This document shows positions 1-8,130 of a stretch of 64,000 nucleotides of DNA, in pieces. A program made the position numbers and the translations under genes. The stretch covers positions 1 to 64,000 of the forward strand of contig QXCR01000083.1 of assembly GCA_004380135.1 (NCBI GenBank), read 5' to 3'. Position 1 is the stretch's first letter. Each line of letters opens with the position of its first letter. The notes beneath the pieces were generated by a model that was not told the DNA's origin, made no database searches, and saw only the letters and a program-made list of their open reading frames with translations. Origin of the DNA: Stemphylium vesicarium (Eukaryota; Ascomycota; Dothideomycetes; Pleosporales; Pleosporaceae).

Positions 1-297
1 ATCGTACGGGTAGGGTCTTGCTAACTTGTAACACTAACAAGTAGCCGTTCTCAATTCCAACTCGTCACGTACAAGAAGGAAGAGTAAGGTAAGAGTGACC
101 TTTCTTATAATGTTATGGGCGGAAAGAGGCCTGCTAACGAGTATGCATTTGCTCCTATGTACAGAATAAGAAAGGTAGAGAAAAGAAGTGTAGGTGTCCT
201 CCTTCGTACGGTACTTATCCTTTGCGCTACCTCTACGCTAGCGTTCCGCGCTAGCCTAAAGTAAGAAGGTAGCAGTACTTAGGCGTAGCCCTTTACA
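1..297. other. AT-rich repeat flank, no gene seen
   Basis: This stretch has no credible reading frame. It leads into the RIP-degraded block that starts near 298 and is probably more repeat-derived DNA, since it continues the same TA-rich composition. I recognise no element end in it. Confidence 0.4.
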
Positions 298-568
298 TAG
301 AGGAGTATAATAGTGTTATTATAGTAGTATTAAATAAGAGAGTAAGAATAAAAAGTTTCTATTATAATAATATAATAAATAGTTACTACGATAAAATTAG
401 TAAATAACTATCTATACTTACTATAATAATAAAGCGGGCGACCTAAAGGAGTAAAGTAAATAATATTTAGTACTTATTATAATAACGCAAATAGCGTTTA
501 TTACCTCTTAAATCCGCATTTACTACAACATCATCCCAAATAAACCGGGGACGCGCGCAATAGTGGTT

Positions 569-589
569 GCAGCGGCAGCGCACCGCTGC
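569..589. repeat. GC-rich hairpin inside the repeat, unmutated
   Basis: A 7-base inverted repeat (GCAGCGG at 569-575, CCGCTGC at 583-589) with a 7-base loop lies in a GC-rich patch (about 548-612) surrounded by AT-rich DNA. The same patch recurs in the second unit 924 bases downstream. It still contains CA and TG dinucleotides that RIP removed on both sides. Confidence 0.5.
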
Positions 590-716
590 GGCGCACGTGC
601 GACGCGCGATAGACGGACAGTATCTAGACACTCTTTTCCTATTTCTCCCCTTAAGAGTTTTTAGGTTTTTATTAAGGCTAAGACTATTAAGAACGCTAGT
701 TTAAAAAAGAAGGCTC

Positions 717-948
717 TATAATACTTAGGCTAAAGGCCTATAGTTAGGCGTATTTAATTCTAATATATTTACTTCTTATACTCGCGCCTTAGTAAAGATA
801 CTTACTTTTAACCTACGCTTCGCGTAAGGGAAGAGAGGCAAGAATTATTCTCCTTACTACCCCCTATCTAGTATAGTAATATAGAGCCATCCCCCACTAT
901 TCTATTGCAGTGTGAAGCAAATACTATTGCCTATAACTGCCCCTTATA
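717..948 (+). repeat. LTR copy A (RIP-mutated)
   Basis: Same length as copy B and alignable without gaps. Compared with copy C at 2686-2918 it shows many C-to-T and G-to-A changes, mainly in CA and TG dinucleotides, while CG dinucleotides (for example the CGCTTCGCG stretch) are kept. That is the RIP signature. Orientation is assigned from the purine tract on its left. Confidence 0.65.
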
Positions 949-1640
949 GAATACCTTAATCACTCACTAAAGTGCATCCACCCCAATTACTAGTAGAGTA
1001 ATACTTACAGCGGCGATGTTCCAACTTCTCGCACATCTTCTTCTACTTAACAACGCTCTAAGCGCAGCGCGTATAGGTCGTAACTAAAGCGACTTAATTA
1101 GCGCGCTTTTCGAGGTCGCTAAACGCGAATAGACGAGTACCACGCAAGTAGGATTTCTTAATATACTTAGAATTTAGATAATAAACTATAGTAAAGAGTA
1201 TAGCGTGCGCTAAAGATGCGTTAGAGGAGTATAATAGTATTATTATAGTAGTATTAAATAAGAGAGTAAGAATAAAAAGTTTCTATTATAATAATATAAT
1301 AAATAGTTACTACGATAAAATTAGTAAATAACTATCTATACTTACTATAATAATAAAGTAGGCGACTTAAAAGAGTAAAGTAAACGATATTTAGTACTTA
1401 TTATAATAACGTAAATAGCGTTTATTACCTCTTAAATCCGCATTCACTACAATATCATCCCAAACAAACCGGGGACGCGCGCAATAGTGGTTGCAGCGGC
1501 AGCGCACCGCTGCGGCGCACGTGCGACGCGCGATAGACAGACAGTATCTAGACACTCTTTTCCTATTTCTCCCCTTAAGGGTTTTTAGGTTTTTATTAAG
1601 ACTAGGACTATTAAAAACGCTAGTTTAAAGAAGAAGGCTC

Positions 1641-1872
1641 TATAATACTTAGACTAAAGGCCTATAGTTAGGTATATTTAGTTCTAATATATTTACTTCT
1701 TATACTCGCGCCTTAGTAAAGATACTTACTTTTAACCTACGCTTCGCGTAAGAGAAGAGAGATAAGAATTATTCTCCTTACTACCCCCTATCTAGTGTAG
1801 TAATATAGAGCCATCCCCCACTATTCTATTGCAGTGTGAAGCAAATACTATTGCCTATAACTGCCCCTTACA
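1641..1872 (+). repeat. LTR copy B (RIP-mutated)
   Basis: Nearly identical to copy A, differing by scattered transitions. It ends TTACA at 1868-1872, keeping the terminal CA that copy A has lost to TA. It closes the tandem element that starts at 298. Confidence 0.65.
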
Positions 1873-1879
1873 TTCTACT

Positions 1880-2395
1880 ACTTAGAATAGTAGTAAGTAG
1901 TACTACCTTCTAAACTTTCGCATCTATAATATATTTCTTTATAGTAGGTTTATCTTAGATAGCGCATATATATCTATCTATAATTTAACTACCTACTTCT
2001 AGAACCGCTCTTATAGACTAGAGATATATACCTCTATCTCTACTACTAACGTCGCTACGGTAATAAACGTCTCTATAATTACTTATACACCTATTCTTTA
2101 TACCCTATTAATAAGTCTTACTAGTTTATCTTTATAGATATATATCTACACGTTTAACGCGTAGTCTACTATTAGCGCGACTATTAATATAAATAGCTAT
2201 CGCGCTACTATAGGTAAGAGCCCTCGTAGCCTCTTAAGTTCTAGTACTCCTTCTAGTCCTTTCGCAGCTACTCTTATAATATACTTATAGTACTTAAGCC
2301 TAGCGTCTATAAGCACGCTAAGTATCTTAATATAGTCTTTAGGCGATACACTCTACCCCTTAATAACGAAGGGCTTTATAGCACTCTTATACACC
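1880..2395 (-). pseudogene. Fossil of a Tad1-type LINE reverse transcriptase, C-terminal part
   Basis: Reading the minus strand in one frame from about 2395 down to about 1890 gives recognisable fungal LINE ORF2 sequence after the polymerase core, including IKILSVLIDARLKY, AAKGLEGVLELKRLRGL, ALIVDYALNV and a following INRV segment. It is interrupted by TAG/TAA codons exactly where the family has Trp or Gln (for example the Q of the AR(Q)LF motif and the W of NV(W)). Those are the stops expected from RIP acting on TGG and CAG. Only a fragment remains and it cannot encode a protein. Family assignment is by motif recognition, not by a search. Confidence 0.7.
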
Positions 2396-2398
2396 TTG

Positions 2399-2517
2399 TG
2401 TCAGGACGCAGGCCTGCACCGCTACGCCATGCAACCAAAAAGGTACGTATGATCAGTGAACTACTGATCATGGTGCAAGATAGTATATATCGTCATCTGG
2501 CCTGACACGGCCTGACA
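2399..2517. repeat. Short LTR-like sequence with TGTCAGG/CCTGACA ends
   Basis: The segment starts TGTCAGG (2399-2405) and ends CCTGACA (2511-2517), a 7-base terminal inverted repeat. It contains an internal palindrome-like stretch (GATCAGTGAACTACTGATC). It looks like a solo LTR of a Copia-type element, and it abuts the LINE fossil, but the flanking five bases do not match, so the insertion is not proven. Confidence 0.4.
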
Positions 2518-2685
2518 TTATCCTTAATTTGTGGTAATCTATTACGTTCGTGCAATAGCATTGAGATTAAACACTAACGAAGCTAGTAGGTGTAGAAACG
2601 CAAAGTGCGACAGATAGTTTATTGTTAAAGATAGAACTGTTCCGTAAGTAATTACAGCAGTGCTAACACTAATTCTTAAGGGGGT

Positions 2686-2918
2686 TGTAACACTCAGGCC
2701 GAAGGCCTGCAGTTGGGCGAATTTGGTCCCAACATGTTTGCTTCTTGTACTCGCGCCTTGGCGAAGATACCTGCTTTTAACCTGCGCTTCGCGCAGGGGA
2801 AGACTGGCAAGAATTATTCTCCTTACTACCACCCTACCTAGTGTAGTAATACAGAGCTATCCCCCACTATTCCGTTGCAGTATGAGGCAAATACTATTGC
2901 CTATAACTGCCACTTACA
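2686..2918 (+). repeat. LTR copy C, nearly unmutated
   Basis: This 233-base sequence begins TGTAA and ends TTACA (perfect 5-base terminal inverted repeats) and aligns over its full length with LTR copies A and B. It keeps the C and G bases that the other two have lost, so it is closest to the ancestral LTR. A purine/G run (AAGGGGG) precedes it. I see no matching target-site duplication, so it may be a remaining end of a deleted element. Confidence 0.65.
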
Positions 2919-3134
2919 CTAGCGTATAAGAAGTGCTCTTATTAAATTAATCTCCTAGATCCTCAGCACAGTAGGCAAGTCGAAGATGCTAATTCAGGCA
3001 CGTGTGCAATTTAAGGACTATTATTGCTACATTCTAATCCCTCCTGCATGACTATATCTTGCAATCTCAACCCCACTTCCATGACCTCAGCCTTTGGCCG
3101 CTGTCTCATGAGACACAGTAAACCAGTGCTTCTA

Positions 3135-4560
3135 TTAGCTTTCCACTCGTCTTTGCCGCCAGTACCAGATCATCAGTGTTATGCATGTTAACGGCACAGC
3201 ACAGACCCAGTACACCCAGAACTTGCCTGAAACGGACCACCCTACACTACCTTGTTCGGGAGTATAGTCGAAGAAACTCATACTAAAGATCGCCTGCCTA
3301 GTATTAGTTAGACGTCGTGCAATAGGGGGGATTATGTACTGATAAGAAGGTCGGGGGCAAAAAGGCCATGGTCACTACTGCAATCGTCCTCATAGCGCCA
3401 CTGTCTCGCCTCGCTGCCTCTCCAAGCCCCGTCATGACCTGGCTGTCGCGCTGGGCAATCATGTTGTATGCCTGACGATGCGTTAGTAAGCCGGCCTCAG
3501 TCGTCAAGCAAACTGCCCCACCAAGGCGATCTCGTTCTGCAGCCGCTCCTTGTTCGATTGTGATCGCAGGAGTAGATTGCGAAGCATGCTGGCTTGAAAG
3601 GCCATATGCGTGCGCACTTTAGACACTGCATCTGGCTCATCTCCACTCTTCTGCTTGCTCTTGCCCGCAAGATATACTACGTGCCTCTGCATGGTTTCCA
3701 CTGTCTCCACTGTCACGCTGAGCGTCTCGAAAGAGTGGATGGCGTGGCGCGCCGCCTCGTGCATCATGAGGAAGCCTTGGGGTCCACGCGTTGGAAGTGA
3801 GCGGTCCTAAGCACTTATTACTACCTTCACACATCTTTTGTTAAGCGAGCGTACGTGCCTTCTCAACACTACGCACGATGTCCCGTACAGACCACACAGA
3901 CATATCCTGCATAGCAACCACCGCCTCAACGAGAGGCATGTGCAGCGAGTATGGCTCCCAAGGCTGCAGCGTTGTTCCCAGCTGGGCGAGAGCGTCTTGC
4001 AGCAGGCCTCTGAAAAGTGAAGACGCACCAACGCAGAGGATTGTGCAGCGGCCGGAGACCCACCGCGAACAAAAGGTCATCTCATGCCAGCTGTAGCTTG
4101 AGTGGGCATCTCGAGTGACCATCTTCACCAGGACACGGAACCACGTGTCTGTGATATAGGATAAGAAGCTGCTTGCTTACAGCGTGCTTGGTCGGTTTCT
4201 TACAGGTAGATTGCAGCTCGCCATCCTGACTGAAGGACTCCGCAGAGCTAAAGAACCCGTTCGAACGTCGATATACAGTTGTAAGAAAGTGAGTAGGGAT
4301 CTGGAAGAACTGTACTAGCTCTGGTGCTAGCTTCGCATCTGTTGAGAAGGTGTCTTGTTCGCCTAGTCTGCGAAGCGATTACTGTGTAGCTCTGCTAGTT
4401 GATCTAGAGGTACTTACATGTATTGTGGCTGTGGTGTATTGATGCCCTAGGTAATAATTAGACAACGAGTAGAAAAAACGAAGTCATTCTGTACATCTAC
4501 GCATTGATTGATGTCCTTCTTCTCAAGCACCCAGCCCGCTGGAGCTGGTCTTGCCTTAGT
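3135..4560 (-). CDS. CorA-like membrane protein, seven exons, 5' end unresolved
   Basis: A fungal CorA-like (Mg2+ transporter-like) protein can be assembled on the minus strand from exons 4560-4501, 4446-4418, 4367-4204, 4148-3855, 3775-3522, 3471-3340 and 3293-3135. All six introns are GT-AG, 46-79 bases, and phases match throughout. Family hallmarks appear in order: VYRRSNGFF, TWFRVLVKMV, an HEAARHAIH segment, AYNMIAQRDSQ, the TIAVVTMAFLPPTF first membrane helix, AIFSMSFFDYTPEQG, then a second helix ending in a basic RQRR tail. This is the usual arrangement of two C-terminal helices after a long soluble region. The product as read is about 360 residues, shorter than typical relatives (450-600), and an in-frame TAG lies just above 4560 with no clear start, so one or more 5' exons are missing or lost. 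Transport activity is not shown; many fungal members lack the GMN motif, and I see none here. Confidence 0.7.
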
Positions 4561-5087
4561 CTATGCTCCATCTCGACGTGCAGGGTCGCCTACACAATTG
4601 CAGAACCGTGTAAAGCTGCATCTAGGGAAATGCTGGAGACTGGTGGATTTGAACGCTGGTGACGAGACAATTGAACCCGAGCGAAGAGAAAAGCACAGTG
4701 TCGTCCCCTGTGCCGTCTCTGCGGCAGAGAGATTTAGAGGATTAGACGTTAATTACAGTACCTAAACTTCGGGCTTCGTCTGCAGCCTGGTCTGATTGCG
4801 GCGCAGCACCGTGCTCCACATATCTAGCCAATGAGCAGGCCGCTGTTCCGGCCCCCACCCCTCACCCGCGTCTGCAACGACATCCGCTGGACGTCAACAG
4901 CCCACCTCAGCATGCGGGCCCAGCTAACGACATGCGGGCAGAGCGCTGTGCTCGTCGCCAGGCTGAGCGGCTGTCAGGCTGCCAGACTGACAGGCTGCCA
5001 GACTGACAGACCACCACCTCCCCCACAGTACACCGTCGTAAGACACTGCCGCCACTCTAGTCTCGGCCTCCCCCGCAACGACCGTGA
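4561..5087. other. Intergenic region upstream of the NLR
   Basis: No gene is supported. It contains a tandem pair of a 16-base unit (GGCTGCCAGACTGACA at 4977-4992 and 4993-5008) within 100 bases of the NLR start. The rest would hold the promoter of that gene and possibly missing 5' exons of the CorA-like gene on the other strand. Confidence 0.4.
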
Positions 5088-8000
5088 ATGGCGCGCCAGC
5101 TGCGCCGCGAAGACTACACGGTAGGATGGGTGTGCGCGCTGCCCATCGAGCTGGCGGCGGCGCAGGAGATGCTCGACGAAGAGCACCCCGACCTCGAGCG
5201 CGACGCGGCCGACAACGACAAGAACCTGTACGCGCTGGGCTCGATTGGCGGCCACAACGTCGCCATTGTGTGTCTGCCCGCGGGCCGGATCGGAAACAAT
5301 CCAGCGGCCGCGGTGGCGACACAGATGCGAGCGACGTTCAAGAAGATCCGGTTTGGGCTGATGGTGGGCATCGGCGGCGGCGTGCCGAGCGCTGAGGCAG
5401 ACGTGCGGCTCGGGGACGTGGTGACCAGCCAGCCTCACGGGACGTTCGCTGGGGTGGTGCAGTATGACATGGGCAAGACGACACCAAGCGGGTTCGAGCG
5501 GACAGGGTCGCTGAACTCGCCGCCGCAGATGTTGTTGGCAGCTGTTGCGCGAGTGAGGGCGAACGAGCTGCGCGGTAGAAGTAAGCTGTCTGAGCATATT
5601 GCCAAGCTAGAGGGCATCGCTAGGTTTCGGCGCAATAAGGCTGGGCCTGACGTGCTGTTTGAAGCAACGTACGACCACGAAGCAGGGCAGACGTGCGACG
5701 AGTGCGACGCTAGCAGACAAGACACTCGACAGGCGCGCGACAGTGGGGAGGAAGTAGCGGTGCACTACGGCACCATCGCATCTGGCAACCAGGTGATGCG
5801 GAGCGCTGCCGAGAGAGACAGTGTCAGCGCGGAGCTCGGCGGGGTGCTATGCTTCGAGATGGAGGCGGCGGGACTGATGAACAGCTTCCCGTGTCTAATC
5901 ATCCGCGGCATCTGCGACTACGCGGACTCGCACAAGAACAAGCAGTGGCAGCCATATGCGGCAATGACAGCAGCGGCGTACGCGAAGGAAGTGCTGTCGG
6001 TGATACCGCCGGCAGAGGTGGTCAAGTCACGCACGGCAGAGGAGGCGATCAGAGAGTCGAGCGGTTAGTGCAGCAGTAGTTCTGTGTACAGTTGTGTGTT
6101 GGCGCTGATGCTGTGCAGCCCAAGTAGCCTACTGTATCCCCCTTCTCAAGAATCGATACTTTGTTGGACGTCAAGAAGAGCTCCGCGTGCTGCAGCAGAA
6201 GCTAATGGTAGATCAGGACTGCCAGAAGCTGTCTATCGTGGGGCTTGGTGGGACAGGCAAGACGCAGGTGGCGCTGCAGTTTGCGTACAGCGTGAAAGAG
6301 AGGTGGCCCGAGTACTCGATCTTGTGGGTGCCTGCGCTTAGCATGGAGAGCTTCGAGCAGGCATGCGCGAGCGTAGCAAAGGCGTTGCGCATACCGCAGG
6401 TGGGGGGCAGCGACGAGGACGTGAAGGAGCTTGTACAGCAGCACCTAAGCTCAAGTCGAGCAGGGCGGTGGCTACTTATCATAGATAATGCTGACGATGC
6501 GGATATCTTCTTCGGAACGGAGCGGTCGAGGGGTATTGTCGACTACCTGCCTGAGAGCGAGACAGGCGTGGTCATGTACACCACGCGCACTCCAGAGATA
6601 GCTGAACTGGCACGCGGCGATGTCCTAGAGCTTGGGGCGATGGACCGACAGGATGCAGCCGCCTTCCTTACCAAGTCGCTGACAAAGAAAACCCTCCTTT
6701 GTGATCACGCAACGACAACAGAGCTGCTAGACGAGCTAACCTACCTGCCGCTCGCCATCGCGCAGGCAGCCGCCTATCTAAACCGAAACCGCATGTCTGT
6801 CGCGAAGTACTTACAGCTGCTCCGTAGCAAAGAACAAGACCTTGTTGCGCTGATGAGCAGAGAGTTTCGCGACGACACGCGGTACAAGGGCTCGGCGAAC
6901 GCCGTGGCGACAACGTGGGTAGTGTCGTTCAGCCAGATCCGCGAGCACGATGCGGCAGCGGCCAACCTGCTAGCGTTCATTTCGTGCGTGGAGTGGAAGG
7001 CCATACCGCGCTCGCTGCTGCCAGAGGCACAGTCGGAAGGGGAGATGGAGGAGGCCATCGGCACGCTGTGCGGATACTCGTTTCTGGTGAGGCGAGATGG
7101 CGACAGCCGAGGCACACAAGGGGAGAGCGAAGAGATAGAGACAGAGAAAGGGGGAGAGACAGAGATACAGATCGAGACAGAAGAGTGGTACGATATCCAC
7201 CGACTCGTCCATCTGGCCACACGGATCTGGGTCAAGGAACACGGCAACGCACGTAAGGTAGTTGAGGACGCAGTGCGGCACATCGCAGATGTCTTCCCGT
7301 CAGATGACTACGAGAACCAGGCCATGTGGAGGGGGTACCTGCCGCACGCACTGCGGCTGCTCGACAGCGGTCAGGACAGCGGTGCAGAGGAGCAGTCTGA
7401 GCTGTGTCTGCTGGTGGGACGGTGTCTGCTCGTGGACGGCAGGATCCGGGAGGCAGTAGTGTGGCTGGAAAGGGCGTGTCAACAGCGGAGCCAACTCGGT
7501 GAAAACGACCCAGACCGACTGGCGTCGCAGCACGAGCTCGCACCAGCATACCAAGCAGACGGACAGGTGCAGAAGGCAGTAGAACTGCTGGAGCATGTGG
7601 TCGCAGTGCGCGAGAAGACGCTGGTGGAAGAGCACCCCTCACGACTGGCGTCGCAGCACGAGCTCGCACGAGCATACGAAGCAGACGGACAGGTACAAGA
7701 GGCGGTAGCGCTGCTAGAGCATGTGGTCGCAGTAGAAGAGAAAATGCTGGCGGCAGAGCACCCAGACCGACTGGTGTCGCAGCAGGTGCTCGCTGGAGCA
7801 TATCAAGCAGATGGGCAGGTGCACAAGGCAGTAGAACTGCTGGAGCATGTGGTCGCAGTGCGCGAGAAGACGCTGGTGGAAGAGCACCCCTCACGACTGG
7901 CGTCGCAGCACGAGCTCGCACGAGCATACGAAGCAGACGGACAGGTACAAGAGGCGGTAGAGCTGTTAAAGCACGTCGTCTCTGTCAATGCTCGCACTCT

Positions 8001-8130
8001 TCGAGACGACCATCCTTCGCGCCTAGTGTCAGTCGAAGCTTTGGCCGACATGTATGCTGAGCTAGCTGTGGACTCTGACAAAGCATCGTCTCTCTCTTGT
8101 GAGAGCTCCACACTATCGTACAGTAGCTAG
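5088..8130 (+). CDS. NLR protein: nucleoside phosphorylase domain, NB-ARC, tetratricopeptide repeats
   Basis: Exon 1 is 5088-6063 and exon 2 is 6119-8130; the 55-base GT-AG intron removes the stop at 6066 and keeps the frame, giving 995 residues. Residues 5-315 are a PNP/UDP phosphorylase domain, with the YTVGWVCALPIELAAA start typical of fungal NLRs, GIGGGVP phosphate-binding loop, CFEMEAAGL ribose-binding segment and IRGICDYAD acid motif. After a linker (PLLKNRYFVGRQEEL) comes NB-ARC with the P-loop GLGGTGKT at 367-374, Walker B LLIIDNADD near 447-455 and an MHD-like IHRLVH near 710. Residues about 790-980 are TPRs of 42 residues. A low-complexity Glu/Thr stretch (nt 7120-7190) separates NB-ARC from the TPRs. 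Fungal proteins of this build act as intracellular sensors that oligomerise and trigger cell death; the ligand here is unknown. The frame is fully intact. Confidence 0.9.
7510..8050 (+). repeat. 126-base TPR-coding repeats with near-identical units
   Basis: Four and a half 42-residue TPR units are encoded. A run of about 136 bases at 7573-7708 recurs unchanged at 7825-7960, an offset of 252 bases (two units). Such identity within a sensor domain indicates recent unit duplication or gene conversion. Confidence 0.85.

Larger units (their letters stand above)
298..1872. mobile_element. Tandem, RIP-mutated non-autonomous LTR element (partial internal - LTR - internal - LTR)
   Basis: A segment at 298-948 recurs at 1222-1872 with no length change (offset 924). 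The last 232 bases of each copy (717-948 and 1641-1872) behave as an LTR: they begin TATAA where the less mutated copy at 2686 begins TGTAA, and end TTATA or TTACA. A purine-rich run (AAAGAAGAAGG type) lies just upstream of each LTR, as a polypurine tract would. The order is therefore a 3' part of an internal region (298-716), LTR, a complete internal region (949-1640, about 690 bases) and a second LTR. The internal region has no gag or pol reading frame, so the element is non-autonomous, of TRIM size. I could not identify a primer-binding site, and no clean target-site duplication flanks it. Confidence 0.6.

Noticed and set aside
4600..4680. Possible tRNA (GTTCAAATCC-like motif on the minus strand)
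   Set aside because: No matching T-stem, acceptor stem or anticodon arm could be formed around it.
4924..5597. Minus-strand frames of 132 and 207 codons opposite the NLR start
   Set aside because: They are antisense shadows of the GC-rich phosphorylase exon and carry no conserved block.
6064..6118. Stop after the phosphorylase domain as a true gene end, giving two separate genes
   Set aside because: A 55-base GT-AG intron with matched phase joins the domains, and the broken NLR has an equivalent intron donor at the same place.
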